Notes: generated by a model not told the origin, from the letters alone. Positions 1 through 12,378 are shown, counted from the first letter of the stretch. The stretch is DNA of 64,000 bases from Trichopria drosophilae (GCA_030407085.1 CM059586.1:90393501-90457500), one strand, 5' to 3'. Made by a program: numbers and translations.

Positions 1-194
1 AGCCAATTGGATATTTTGGCGGTCGTATATGGATTCCGGAACAAAAATCTTGTCAGAAACGACTCTTACTTGTAGGACAACAAAATTTTGTTGGGCTGTG
101 TAATAATTATGAGTTTGCGACAATTTATTTATCTAATTTTAATAAATTATGAACCAAAATTTTATGCTTAATGAAGGTAATGGTTGATACATAC

Positions 195-1990
195 CCGGCA
201 CGATCAATAGCTCCGGTAGTCGGGGAGAGACCTAATCCATAATAACACAACGCTCCTAACCCCAATGCAGAAGCACCAGCAACTGCTCCTTTTCCAAGAT
301 TGAATGCTAAAACAATGAAAAAAAAAAACAAATAAACAATGTATTTTAATATATCTTTAACCCGTTTCGAAATGCCCTAAATTTTGTCTTCTTTTCATCA
401 GGTGCTTTCTCATGGAAAAAGTCACTCAATCGTTTTGATATAACCACAGCTATTGTATTTTTTCTCGAACTTTCTAAATCCGGTTTCAGATTGACCACAT
501 CTGCCGCCATTTTTTTACTATGGTGGTTTAAACATAAAAAAATTGTGAATTTTGAAAAAATTTCTTCAAATAATCGTATTTTTGAACAGGAAACTGTGTT
601 CGGAACAAGTTGAATCTCTGTATCTGGTGGAGTAATTAGTTATGCTAAAAGATAGGATGGTTATTAATTCACCATTATGCTTGGCTTCAAAATGGCGGTT
701 CTCAGTGAACATTTTGTTGAAAAATTTCTGGATGCTCTAACTGTACAATTATGAGCTTGTTTTAAAAAATGCTAAGAATAAAAAATTCTTAGAATTCGCC
801 GAGAAATATAGTGGATTTTTTTCAGATTTTTTAAATGAAGTTTTGAGAAATTTTTTTTCATAATTTTTTTCAAAATTGTAATTTTTTTTTCGAAAAATTC
901 TGAACAAAATTTAGTGCATTCTCTGATGAATTCTAAGAGTTTTTTATTCTATGCATTTTTTCCAAAAAGTTGATAGTTTTTGAGAAAGAAAAATCTTAAA
1001 CTATAATATTTGAAATTCATTTCCTCGAAAACTATCAACTTTTGGAAAGAATTGCAAGCAACTAAAAACTCTTAGTATTTACCAGAGAATGCACTAAATT
1101 TTGTTCAGAATTTTTCGTAAATAAATTAAAATTTTTTAAAAAAATTTGAAAAAAAATTTCACAAAACTTCATTTAAAAAATCTGAAAAAAATCCACTATA
1201 TTTCTCAATGAATTCTAACAACTTTTCATTCTCAACATTTTTTTTAAAAAGCTCGTAGCTTTTGAATTAGATCGTTCCGAAATTTTTCAACAAAATTTTA
1301 ACTGAGAACCGCCAATTTGAAGCCGCCATTTTGAATTGAGAATTATTAACCATCCTATCTTTTAGTGAAACTAATTACTCCACCAGATACAGAGACTTAA
1401 CTTGTTCCGAACACGGTTTTCTGTTCAAAAATACGATTATTTGAAGAAATTTTTTCAAAATTTATAATTTTTTATGTTTAAACCGCCATAGTAAAAAAAT
1501 GGCGGCAGATATGGTCAATCTGAAACCGGATTTACAATGTTCGAGAAAAAATACAATAAGTGTGGTTATATCAAAACAATCGAGTGACTTTCTCCGTGAG
1601 AAAGCACTTGATGAAAAGAAGTCAAAATTTACAGCATTTCAGGACGAAACGGGTTAATGACACTTAAATGTAAACAGTATGGAAAATTACGTCATATTTA
1701 TCAATATTATCAAGTAATATTATTTTCTTTTATATAATCTTTTAAAATTGATTTTAATCGTATCAAGTGACATTATCGTAACAGTTACCTGTTTCGCCTG
1801 TTGGTGCACCAACTCGTTCTGCGACATTGACTTGTCTGCGGGTTGACCTCGTAAATGATGTTCGTCCATCATTTGTAAGAAGTCGTACAACCTGGATCTT
1901 AGATATTTGAGGCTTAGACACCACTGGTGCCTTTAACATTGACGTAACCTGAGGAGTTAACGTTCCTCTGCATACTCTTGCGAGCAACAT
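195..1990 (-). CDS. GHITM: GHITM-like mitochondrial inner-membrane protein, 5' exons (partial)
   Basis: The first two coding exons lie here and the rest is beyond the left edge. Exon 1 is 1990 down to 1789 (ATG at 1990-1988), ending AG before a GTAACT donor. Exon 2 is 306 down to 195, with a TTTTAG acceptor and a GTATGT donor. The join is in frame and continues into GKGAVAGASALGLG and then GALCYYGLGLS, a stretch I recognise from GHITM (growth hormone-inducible transmembrane protein, BAX inhibitor-1 family). The first 20 or so residues are rich in R and K with no acidic residue, fitting a mitochondrial targeting peptide; the glycine-rich run fits the first membrane segment. Family members sit in the inner mitochondrial membrane and affect cristae shape and cytochrome c retention (family knowledge). 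Intron 1 is about 1.48 kb and almost filled by a palindromic element. I saw no further exon in positions 1-194. Confidence 0.82.
361..1653. mobile_element. 1.29 kb palindromic TTAA-flanked (piggyBac-type) MITE
   Basis: The termini CCCGTTTCG and CGAAACGGG are each flanked by TTAA (357-360 and 1654-1657). The two halves are long inverted copies: about 361-655 pairs with about 1365-1653, and the AT-rich inner parts pair as well. There is no transposase frame. TTAA duplication with C-rich ends is typical of piggyBac-type elements. It lies in intron 1 of the GHITM-like gene; its inner edge is about 50 bp from the exon 2 acceptor. Confidence 0.85.
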
Positions 1991-2557
1991 CTTTTATGGA
2001 TATATTCGTTCGTTTCTATCAAAGAACAAAAATCAGACATTGAGTCACCTTCGTAAAAGTTTTCACAAGCAATGTCAAACACGGTAATAATGCAAGATGT
2101 TTTAGTAAACTTTATTGATAAAAAGTGTTTAAAAGATGAATTCTGGATATTTCAATGAAGTTTTATTTTTGGCAAGTCAGGAACGTATATTTTTATGTAA
2201 GAACACTTATCAATTTAAGTATTTATGCAAATTATGTTGTGTTAAATTTGAAGGTTATGAGATGGAAAAACGAACCGATTCGTGAATTTTCGTTTACAAT
2301 TTGAGATCCTTGATGTAAAACGTGTATTTAACGTAAAATTATGAAGTTGCACATGGATTTTGACATTTGACAAAAATTACATTACGTATTTACTTACGTG
2401 ATGCAACACTATGCAATTGTTTTCGTAGAATGAGTACAGACAGAATGCTCCAGAACTCGATTTTACGTTTTATTCGAGAATGTTTATTACGTAGTGCGCA
2501 TGCTCGTTTCTTTAAACTTAAGGAGAGGGAAATCATCTATTGACCCTTATGTCTTCT
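1991..2557. other. Upstream region of the GHITM-like gene
   Basis: This holds the presumed 5' UTR and promoter of the minus-strand GHITM-like gene. I see no clear TATA box or other gene. The sequence is AT-rich and otherwise unremarkable. Confidence 0.4.
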
Positions 2558-3361
2558 AAAAATATATAGTTAATCTTTAAATGCACATATCGCATTTTTA
2601 TTTATAGACATTTTTATTTTGCAATATTGAAAACAAACTCTGAAATTCATGAATTCAATATTACTTTGGACAATTTTCCAAATTCATGATCATGAAATTA
2701 AGTCTATTTATAGCGCACATAATTTTCTAAATTGCGTGTACTAAGAAAATTAATGTCTCATGTTTAATTGCGTTTCTGAATAAAGGTTTATTGAATACAA
2801 ACAAAAATGTTTGCACGATTTGGTGCTAAAATGTCTGCCTTCCGTTGTTTTTAGGATTTTTAAATATTGAGCAGACATAACCTAAAAAATATGATACATC
2901 GAATTCTCGGATGATTGGAATTCAAAACTATTACTGAAAATATATAGTTAATCTTTTAATGCACATATCGCATTTTTATTTATAGACATTTTTATTTTGC
3001 AATATTAAAAACAAACTCTGAAATTCATGAATTCAATATTACTTTGGACAATTTTCCAAATTCATTATTTAATGACACTGCGGACGCTTATAAAAAAATA
3101 GCCTTGGTCATGAAATTAAATCTATTTATAGCGCACATAATTTTCTAAATTGCGTGTACTAAGAAAATTAATGTCTCATGTTTAATTGCGTTTCTGAATA
3201 AAGGTTTATTGAATACAAACAAAAATGTTTGTACGATTTGATGCTAAAATGTCTGTCTCAGTCTGTCTTTCGTTCTTTTGATGATTTTGAAATATTGAGC
3301 AGACATAACCTAAAAAATATGATACATCAAATTCTCGGACGATTGGAATTCAAAACTATTA
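2558..3361. repeat. Tandem direct duplication, two copies of about 380-425 bp
   Basis: Copy 1 (about 2558-2934) and copy 2 (about 2937-3361) both begin AAAATATATAGTTAATC and both end near ATTGGAATTCAAAACTATTA. Copy 2 has about 45 extra bases near 3067-3110. There is no coding potential. Confidence 0.85.
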
Positions 3362-3737
3362 TAGAGTGACTTGAATAATCAAATTTGAACAAACTTTTCC
3401 ATCAAAATAGTAGAACGTAAATGAACGATCAATTAATGTCGAGAAAATAATTGATAGGTTGGAAACACTCCAGACGTGGGAATGAATTATTTCAAATTGT
3501 TACGATAACGCCATCTATTGAAGAAAATCATTGAACGCATTAAATCGAAATATAATGAACAAATTGAGTATTTTAATTAGTTACGGGAAAGAAATACATT
3601 TCATATTGCTATTGTTGAATTCGAATCCAATAATCCGATATAATACGTGAATAGAACATAAACATAACCTAACAAACATTGACGAGCAGTTTTTATACAT
3701 GAAAACATTAAAATGTAATAGATTTCATCGGCATCAA

Positions 3738-4906
3738 CCCCTTCGCTGCGGATGACAAAGATTTTTGTCATTTAGGACTTTTCTCTGACTGCGGCAAAAA
3801 CACAAATCTTTGTCATGACATAAATTAGTCTAATGAAGTCAATAATATATCCAATTTAAAAACTTGACCATTTCTAGCCAGCCTAAGGTATACCGAACAA
3901 CATTCCGTTGTCCTTTTTCAAAAACACGTTGTCAAAAAAAAGATACAAGTTCTTAAAATATGTTGTTTTCACGATTTTGTAAAAATCTTTGTCATGAGCT
4001 ATGTCGCCGTATTAGGTCAATTTCTGCATTAAAAATTAATGAAATCATTTGAAACTTGCTACTCCGGGGTTTTCGAGGTCGCCGATTACAAATCTCATGA
4101 TATATTCTGAAAATTCAAAATGGCGGATCCAATACCGCGGGTTAATGTTAGCCTTCCCCCGTTAGTTTCGATACACAATATGTACTTGCACACTTTACTA
4201 CGAGGAGGTTCGAGAAAGGTCTTCAAAGTGCAATTTTTTTCTGTTTTTATATATTTTTGTTTAAAATTGTATTTAAAATAAACACCGTAACATATTGAAC
4301 TCTATAGAAATCAGTGTTTTTTCCCACATGTAACTCGATAACTCAGGAGTACATAACAAAATTTTGAAATTTACACGGAATAATCTGGATAGATAATAAA
4401 CTCTGTAAAATATCGATAAAAACTAAAAATATAGATTTGTAGCTGCAGAATCGAAGAAGTTTTTGATAAAAATACAAAATTCGGTATAAATATTCTATAA
4501 ATAATCACGAGAGTGTTTCTATTGCCAATCTGCCACGAGTAGCATTATTGACACATGAATAATAAATTGCCGTAATATTGTACATGCAAAAACTGATATA
4601 ACATTCGTAATCAGTTCGAATTTTGATTAAGTCGTCCGCCATATTGAATTTTCCAAAAATGCAACTTCACATTCGTAATCAGCGACCCCGAAAACCTCTG
4701 AGTAACAAGTGTCAGGCGAAATGATTGGTATTTAGAAAATTTGCCCGCAATATTGAATCCGTCATTTTAAATTTTCGAAATCTGACTTCAAATTCGTAAT
4801 CGGCGTCCCAAGAAACCCCTATGCACCAAGTTACAGTAAAATCTAACCAAATTTTTTTTCCCGCATTTTGGGCACTTTTTGTGAAATTCTCGTCGCAGCG
4901 AAGGGG
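3738..4906. mobile_element. 1.17 kb TTAA-type MITE with GGGG-ended inverted repeats
   Basis: The ends read CCCCTTCGCTGCG (left) and CGCAGCGAAGGGG (right). The right flank is TTAA (4907-4910); the left flank is TCAA (3734-3737), one change from TTAA. The flanking DNA (about 3630-3737 joined to 4911-4978) recurs without interruption at about 5990-6170, which serves as an empty site. The interior holds several copies of a motif with GATTACGAATC and AAAATGGCGGATCC, also seen at 7815-8115. Confidence 0.82.
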
Positions 4907-5106
4907 TTAAATACTGTAATTTGTGTGAAGGTAAACAATTATGCCTGTCATGAACGTAACATTGGTTTTTCTTCTTTACCCAGTAAACGAAAAAAGATTA
5001 AAAGTGATTCAAAATTTTGAATTTCTTTTTTGTTGGTATTGAAATTAAAACAATTCTATCTTTTTTAATCCCATATAATCCCAAATTAATAAATTTAAAA
5101 AAAAAG

Positions 5107-5182
5107 CAGATTCGCTTCGACCGAGAGTCGAACCACGATCCTCTGCGCAGCAAGTTCGAAGCGCAACCACTCGGCCACACTC
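5107..5182 (-). repeat. tRNA-like sequence (pseudo-tRNA or SINE head)
   Basis: On the minus strand the sequence begins GTGTGGCCGAGTGGTT, a Ser/Leu-type D-arm, and includes a GTGGTTCGACTC T-loop region followed by a T-rich stretch. The acceptor stem does not pair and the T-stem is poor, so this is not a working tRNA. It is more likely a tRNA pseudogene or the tRNA-derived head of a SINE. Confidence 0.5.
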
Positions 5183-5365
5183 ACTGTTGTGAAATAATGA
5201 AAAAATAACGAATAGTTGAAACAAAAAGTAGAGAATTTTTCTACGTGTTTATATAATAATTTATTCGGGCAGGCTAAAATACATTAAATACCACAATTCA
5301 CAGCGAAATTTCACTGAATTATTTACTTTAAAAACAATCGAAACAAAGAGTTGGTCTTTTTCTGC

Positions 5366-5701
5366 GTCCCAGCAAACGGAAAGGAATTGGAATTTTGAAT
5401 TCCGTTGAATCCCTTTATTGAAGGTATTAGATGGAATTCACTGGAATAGAAAAGTTAAATTTGCAATTCCCACGACTTCCAAGGAATCCCTGAGAATATT
5501 GATGTAAACATTATAGGTTAGGTTAGGGAATTGAATGGAAATGCGCGGAATAAAAAGTTTATATCAGAATTCAACGGAATTCACGGAATTCACATGTCTC
5601 ACGCGTGAATTCCCATAAAGGAATTGGAAAATTTCCAATTCCGAATGTTCAATAAAAGAATAAAAGATAAAAGCCCTCAATCCCTTTTCGTTTACTGGGA
5701 C
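5366..5701. mobile_element. 335 bp MITE with GTCCCAG termini
   Basis: The ends are GTCCCAGCAAACGG and CGTTTACTGGGAC, an imperfect terminal inverted repeat. Inside are repeated GGAATTC-type motifs. A related single end (CCCAGTAAACG) lies at 4980, and a related element is at 11729-11926. Confidence 0.6.
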
Positions 5702-5887
5702 ATTTATGTAGCAATGTAACCATTATACGTAAATATTACATAACTGTTATTTTCCGTGTTTGCAGGGTTCCTGGTAAAAAAAAGCTTTAAACTGGCTAAA
5801 TTAACTCCTCAACAGATGAAACCGAATGAAAAAGAACTGAGTATGTTTTATTTCGGCTGCTTGAACATTTTCTTCGAAATTCTTGGA

Positions 5888-6302
5888 AACACAAAAGTAA
5901 CAGTTATGTAACAACTATGTAACATTTATGTAACAATGTAACCATTACGTAAATATTACATAACTGTTACTTTCCGTGTTTGAAGGGTTCTAATCCGATA
6001 TTATACGTGAATAGAACACAAACATAACCTAACAAACATTGACCAGCAGTTTTTACATGAAAACATTAAAATGCAGTAGATTTCATCGGCACTGAATATA
6101 TAGTAATTTGTGTGAAGGTAAACAATTATGCCTGTCATGGACGTAACATTTGTTTTTCTTCTTTATGTAATAAAAAATATAAATAATAAAACCCAACCTT
6201 GCAATCGCGGAAAGTAACAGTTATGTAATATTTACGCAATGGCTACATTGTTACATAAATGTTACATAGTTGTTACATAACTTTTACTTTTGTGTTTGCA
6301 GG
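5888..6302. repeat. Inverted pair of about 100 bp arms around the empty-site copy
   Basis: About 5888-5990 (AGTAACAGTTATGTAAC through ACTGTTACTTTCCGTG) and about 6205-6302 are inverted copies. A partial third copy is at 5715-5770. The DNA between them (about 5990-6170) is the uninterrupted copy of the flanks of the element at 3738-4906. Confidence 0.65.
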
Positions 6303-6950
6303 GAACGCATTAAAACGAATTGTTTTGAATTCAAATATTTGGATATCCACGTGAATGTATTAAATCGATGAACTTCGAATTGGATTGTGACGTTTCTCAA
6401 TTCGAAATGTCAACAAAAAACAGATTGGAAACTTAATTTCTGAATTCGATTTTATTCTTTTTCGTGTGTTGGGTTTTCTGTTACTCCTACTGATCACTTA
6501 TTACAAGTGCGAATTTTGGCCACCCTGCTCATAAAACTGTAAATATCAGATCGAAATCAGGATAGAAATAAACAGACATTTAATTCATTTTTATCCACAA
6601 TGAGGTATTTTTATCCTGTTTTCGATCCGTTTCTATGCGGTTGTGTCCGATTATATCCACTTTTGAAAGCAGGGACAGGAACGCTTAACGTCCACTTCGA
6701 TTGTTAGAAAGGTATAATTAGTTATCTTTTATTTGAACCCATCTTGTTCAAATCCACACGCTCTCTACTTAATTTGTAAGAGAAAAAAGTCACCTAACCT
6801 CAAAATATAATAGGCCATTTTTTAACATGCGCCTTTTTCTTGACTTTCTTCCGAGATAGCAAGTCGTTGGTCGCACGATGTCCTCATGTTTGAAAAATGA
6901 GTACTTATGCGAGTACAATAAGAGTTCAGAAATGAGTAAAATATACAGGA
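6303..6950. other. No recognisable gene
   Basis: The sequence is AT-rich and non-coding. The open frames here have no recognisable domain and overlap the start of a tandem duplication. Confidence 0.4.
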
Positions 6951-6954
6951 TTTG

Positions 6955-7783
6955 ACTGCACATGCGCAAAAAATCTCCTCTTCTATACTTTTGTGATACT
7001 TGTAATGATTGGCTAATAGTCTCGGTGGGCAACCAATCGGCGTCGAGTGAAATGCCTGTGCAGAAAGAAGTTAGTGGTTTGCGCATGCGTAAATTGTCCA
7101 ATAAAGCAAGACTGGACAAGACTCATACGTGAGTGACGATCGTCATCTGATTGGAGGGCACAATTAGCACTTACATGGAGGGCATACGTGCGCTTTAATC
7201 TCATTTGTGAGTTTCATTATGCACCTTATGAGAACTCACGTTGTTATCTGGGTTAAGAATCCCATAAGTGTTCCAAAATAGTAACACTGATTGTTCTTTA
7301 AAATTACTATACTTAACAACAATAGATACCAAAAAGGGACACATCAGGGATATTTCATAAGAAATATGTAATTAAATACCCAGCTAGCAAGGCGTGAATC
7401 TCACGTTGGACTCACATTTAAGATCTGATTTAAGATTATGAGTGCTTGAGAGAGTTCAGGGCAGAGTGCAAAATACGGTAATGTACAACAATGGTTAAAA
7501 AATCTTCATTTCTATGCATATGTGAGAATTTTGTGATACTTGTAATGATTGGTTAATGGTGTTGGTAGGTAACCAATAGGCGTTGGGTTGCTCGCCTGTG
7601 AGACAGAACGCTAGTAGTTTACGCATGCGCAAATTCCTCAATAAAGCAAGACTCGTATGTGAGTTACAATGTGACGGTCATATCCTGGCTGGATGACACA
7701 TTTAGCACTCCTGGAGTTTATAAGTGCGCTTTAATCTAATTTATGAGTTTCATTATGCACCCTATGTGAACTCGCGTTGCTAT
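6955..7783. repeat. Diverged direct duplication, two copies of about 300 bp
   Basis: About 6955-7252 and about 7490-7783 share long blocks, including TTTTGTGATACTTGTAATGA, AATAAAGCAAGACT and GAGTTTCATTATGCACC. The open frames over it are explained by the repeat and show no domain. Confidence 0.75.
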
Positions 7784-7814
7784 TTGGATAGTTATTATTT
7801 ATTGATATCGAATA

Positions 7815-8115
7815 AATAAGGGTTTCCGAGGTTGCATTTTACAAATCCGGTGTCAGATTTAAAATGGCTAATCCGTTGATAACAAAAATGTTGAAATTTT
7901 TTGTTTTCATTTGGCGTATAGGGATTTTTGAGGTTATTGATTACGAATCCGGTGACAGATTTTAAAAATTCAAAATGGCGTATCCAATTGGGCAGAGACA
8001 AATTAAATTTAAAAAACCGATAATTTGTTCTCATTTTTAGCGTATAGGGATTTTTATACTCTGTGATTACGAATCTGGCGACAGATTTTCAAAATTAAAA
8101 ATGGCGGATCCATGT
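7815..8115. repeat. Short tandem array, about 2.5-3 units of roughly 120 bp
   Basis: The motif GTATAGGGATTTTT, then GATTACGAATC, then GACAGATTTT and AAAATGGCG recurs at about 7815, 7915 and 8040. The same motif family lies inside the TTAA element at 3738-4906, so this may be a piece of a related element. Confidence 0.65.
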
Positions 8116-8696
8116 GGATTCCAAAGATTTAGTTGTTTTTTACAACGCATCAAATACTCCAAAACCACCAAATCCTCTAAAAATATTTTTGTTTAATTTT
8201 TGTCTGCTGTATTAGCTCTGCCATTGTAGATATCAAACTTTGATAAGCGATGAGTTATAAAAGACCTCAAAACATTTACTGTCTAAATCTTAATTAGTAA
8301 AAAATGCTACAAAACGAAAAGTAAGTAATTCTTCTAATTAGTAAATATTTTAACCAGTAAATAATGAAAAAGTACTAACTTATTACTAATCCCAATGCTA
8401 CTAAACCAAAAGAATCAATTTCTACTTTTAGATTAGCCGAATTTTATTAACAAATTTAGTTTTTTGATGTTTTTTATAGACTAATGACTACTTGATAGTG
8501 TGTAGTCCACTTTTCATGTTAGTTTAGTAGGTTTCTGGTTATTTATATTATAAATATTATACAAAATAATTATTTTTCAACATTTTTATCGGACGTATTG
8601 AGTCTGTCAGTTTGGATTTTGAAAATCGGACACCTGATTCGTAACCAATAGTCTTAAACCCAAATATATGTTCAAAATATAAAACAGAATCAAGAT

Positions 8697-9060
8697 GTCA
8701 ATATCTAAAAAGTAAATACATTTGCTGGAGGGTAAACAAAAACTTTTGTTTTTCGAATTCAGGGGATTCTAAAGTGGCCCGTCTGGTAGGAAGTTTCATT
8801 AAAAAACGTAAATTAAAGATGACTGAATAAAATTTTCGAAATTCGGGCTCTGTAAAGGCAATTCTAATTACCATAAGCGCTTTTCTAGAAACCACCCAAG
8901 ACATTATTTTAAAACTGACCGAGAATTTTCGGAAATAAATAAGTGATTTTTATTTATTTCCGAAAATTCTCGGTCAATTCTCAATTAATTTCTTTGATAT
9001 TTTATAAGTACCGTCTATACTAATTAGAATTACCCTTACAGAGCCGATATAATTGACAAC
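8697..9060. repeat. Palindromic dispersed repeat with a perfect central hairpin
   Basis: The centre has two perfect 25-base arms, 8917-8941 and 8951-8975, around a 9-base loop (GACCGAGAATTTTCGG in the left arm). The outer arms continue as weaker inverted copies. Relatives lie at 52795-53700 (interrupted by another element) and 55280-55520 (one half). The 68-codon minus-strand frame inside is part of the repeat and I do not call it a gene. Confidence 0.8.
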
Positions 9061-10788
9061 CATTTTTTATCAACGAACTAAATTTTTTAAATTCTTTTTT
9101 ATTTTATATTGTCGTATAATACTGAACTTAATACCTTTCTCGTGTTTCGAGGTCATATTAAATCGAATAAGACTTTCTGAAAATCAATATATCTGAACGC
9201 GTCCTAATTTGTTATGTTGTCATACCGAAGAAAGGATTGACATAATTTTAATCCAATTTTTGTTTATTGTTGAATCAGATTAAATTTGTTTTAACTCGTA
9301 AATGTAAATATTCAACACAACCTACAAATAAAATCTCCTCTTAGATTTAAAATACAGAAAAATTGATATTTCCAGCAAAATCAAGTTTACACCCCATCAA
9401 GGTTATCATAACATGCGAATTATGTAAAATGTACAGTATTAAAACGAAGAAAAAAAATGATGAAATAAAAATATGCAATTCTTTTATGTTTACTGGGAAG
9501 ATAATACTAAGATTATGAGACCTACTTTCATGATCCATGCAAAAATAACGAGACAGAGTAACCAAAAAGACACGTAAGATAGATACGTAACGTATGTTAT
9601 TGTCAACACATTGCGGTATCAAATATCGCTTTGTTTATCACCAGTAATTTAACGTGCATTAAAGTGCATTATAAGCATAAAGAGATACGATTTCGCGTTT
9701 TACTTACTGCAATTATGTTGTCGATTTGAAATGAAAACAGCGCATGCTCAGTCATTCAAGCGTCTATGGTCTACGTGACCTAAAGCACGCGTCACTCTGA
9801 ACGCGTCCCACAAAAAGATGAAGTTAGAAATAAACGCGCCAAAATGCCAAACATCACTCTTTAAATGGAAATATTAAATTTTAATTTGATGATCGAACAT
9901 TTCATTCGAAACATTGCACTTTTGTTCCCGAATATATCTTATTTAAAAAGCGGTATTATACCTTAAATTGGGAATGGATAGTATTATTAAGATAAACTTT
10001 TACTTACTTTTACATATATCATGGAACGATGACTATATCATATTATTAGATTTTACGGCCAAGAAGAATAACTTTCGCGAATAATTTTAATCACTCCAGG
10101 TCCAATAACATTGATTAAAACTTAAGACGCCGTTATGAAAGGAATATCTTCTCGCATTATTGTTCAGGCCAGTTATTTTCGGCTTCACTCTTTTGATACT
10201 TCTCTAAATACACTTCGCAATAATTCGGTAATTCTACCGTAATCGACGTATTTTTCATAGGAAAATTATTTTTCAAAATTTCAAACAAAAATAACGCATA
10301 CATTGCGTTTCAGTTATTGGGTATGACTCCAATCCAATAACAACTGCAGTGAAAATAGTAACTACACCGACAAGTGATCAAACTCAAATGTCTCCCGCGG
10401 TTGCAAGAGTGGGAATTCTCGACTCCCCACCATAGCCTCCATCATGGATATACCTAACACTACCCACCAGAAACTGTATTGATGTCAGAGAACCGTAAAC
10501 ATATATTACATCTCTTGACACTCCCAACGTAATCGTTAGCTCACTCCATACTTGTTTATGACTCTTTAAATAGACTCTAAACAATGACATGAACAAGTTA
10601 TCCAGTGTTTCCTTATATTATTGAAACTTAATAAGCTAAATATAAAACACAATAACTTAAATGTGTCTTAAACATAGGATTAACTATGGAATCTTACCTT
10701 TGGAGTCAGAGTCTAGTCATTTGGTTCCCAATGATATTCAATAATTAATAATCTGTTCATTTTAATCATATCGGGTTATAAAAGTGCC
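9061..10788. other. No recognisable gene
   Basis: I see AT-rich DNA with a few short open frames (for example 9347-9622 and 10384-10596, minus). None has a recognisable domain, start context or splice pattern. Confidence 0.4.
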
Positions 10789-11260
10789 TTGTCCTTCATC
10801 CAAAAAGTTGGGGACGAAAAGGAAGATAAATCACATAGTATACGACATAAAAGTAAAACTCATTTTTTAAAAATTAACTTTAAATTTACCTGGTGTCCTA
10901 CTCAAAGGAAAATTTGCGGGAATGAAATGACTGATAAAGTTACGAAATTTGCCTTTAAATTGACTTTGATTAAAGTTTAGAACTCATTGGACTAACCGTG
11001 ATTGGCAGAACCTTTTGGAGACTGAATTTAAATTACAAGGTACTTTCAAGCTTCAAGTATTAACTCCAAATATTCTTGGTTTAAAAAATGAAAATAAATG
11101 TACTTGGGGTGAGGTCAACGCTGACCAAAATCATAATCATTTCCAGTGCGTTCAATTTGAAGTTACAAGAATTCCCTCTATCGACAAATTACTATTTATG
11201 TTTAATTTAGCTACCCGCCAACTTATGAAAATATATCCAAATTTATTTGCCACGTAAGAT
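10789..11260 (+). pseudogene. 3' end of a decayed non-LTR retrotransposon (RNase H tail)
   Basis: Two adjacent plus-strand frames make up the remnant. The first contains WCPTQRKICGNEMTDKVTKF, the degenerate form of the HxxIxGNExADxxAK end of an RNase H domain. The second, 11015-11257, has CTWGEVNADQNHNHFQC, which matches the C-x-G...DxxHxxFxC knuckle that follows RNase H in I/R1-type ORF2 proteins. The frame changes between them and upstream RT motifs are absent, so it is dead and 5'-truncated. No poly(A) tail or target duplication was found. Confidence 0.6.
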
Positions 11261-11728
11261 AGGTTTTAAAAGACTATTGTTTGAAATTGGCGCCAAATAG
11301 ATGGGCATCAAGGCCTGACGCTCACTCAATGATTGGTTCACAACCTGCTAATGAGGTGAACCAGGTGAACCGACTTCCATAAGATCATAGCGTCCATGCC
11401 GTCCATGCATGCATAAAGCTTGCTGTGGCATAGTTCAATTTTTGCTACCCAGGCGGCTACTTGTCGTTTGGAGCGAACTTAAACGACTTAACTTAACGCA
11501 TATGTGATGGCTGCGCACACGGGGTCATTCCACCTGTTTACATTCGCAACAACACGTAGCCGCATTATTCTTACATCGGGATAGGATCCATTCCGATTTC
11601 CTCAACTTAATTCTGAAACAAACCCCATGAAAAGTAGACTTATGGTTTGAAAGATCTAAGACAATAGTGGTAGTGCTTCTCATAAAAATAGAAGAAGAGG
11701 AATGCATAAAAGGGTGATTCTATTAAAA
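11261..11728. other. No recognisable gene
   Basis: This is moderately GC-richer non-coding sequence with small internal repeats (GGTGAACCAGGTGAACC near 11355). No product is recognised. Confidence 0.4.
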
Positions 11729-11926
11729 CCCAGTAAACACAAAACTGAAAGTCCACTTGGAGTTGGCTTATACATAGTTCTCGAATGTCCAATTTATAGG
11801 CTACTATAGGTAACAGTCCACTTTAAGTCGAATTTAAGGCGAATTTTACTTATAGTTGCCTACAAATTGGACATTAGAGAACTACAAGCCAACTATAACA
11901 GACCTTCTAGCTTTGTGTTTATTGGG
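11729..11926. mobile_element. About 200 bp foldback MITE with CCCAGTAAACAC ends
   Basis: The left arm (CCCAGTAAACACAAA, then GGAGTTGGCTTATA, then CGAATGTCCAATTT) is mirrored in the right arm (AAATTGGACATT, AGCCAACTATA, TTTGTGTTTATTGGG). Nothing is coded. The ends resemble those of the element at 5366-5701. Confidence 0.7.
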
Positions 11927-12378
11927 AAAGGATTCTGTTTTGGATAATTTTTATGGAGATTTTTTTTTTTAGTTGTATATACTGAATGGAAACCAATTTG
12001 GCCTTAGAGATTAGGAAAACTTACTACAGGCGCATTAGATTCACAAAAATTGTGCACAACGCGTCAAATAAAAGTGAGAAAGAAAGCTGCAGAAGTATTC
12101 TTTGACTTGGTAAAAGCTTTTGATACAATATGAACCAAGATACTCTGTGATAAGTTAGGTGTCAGAGCTAATATCTCAAACACGTAGAGGTAGTATCTTA
12201 AAAAACAATATTGCAGGTAGTAAGTAGAAAATAAAAATAGAAAACCATGAAAGTGTACCAAAAATTGTAATTATGTCGAAAAAATCATACTTTAAGAAAG
12301 ACGTTACGTTACGAAACAAAGGCCGCGCTTCCCTTTCATATCCACAGCGCCACCTACCAAACTCAAAATCCTTGGTAA

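Noticed and set aside
5017..5208. Overlapping frames on both strands near 5.1 kb
   Set aside because: They arise from the tRNA-like sequence and have no protein features.
5510..5530. GGTTAGGTTAGGG, like the insect telomere repeat TTAGG
   Set aside because: Only two to three units; no array.
6790..7204. Two overlapping minus frames of 109 and 63 codons
   Set aside because: They lie on a diverged direct duplication, have no recognisable domain, and the second duplicate does not keep them open.
8698..8904. 68-codon frame similar to one at 55325-55519, suggesting a conserved protein
   Set aside because: The DNA is a dispersed palindromic repeat; similarity extends beyond the frames and there are no conserved starts.
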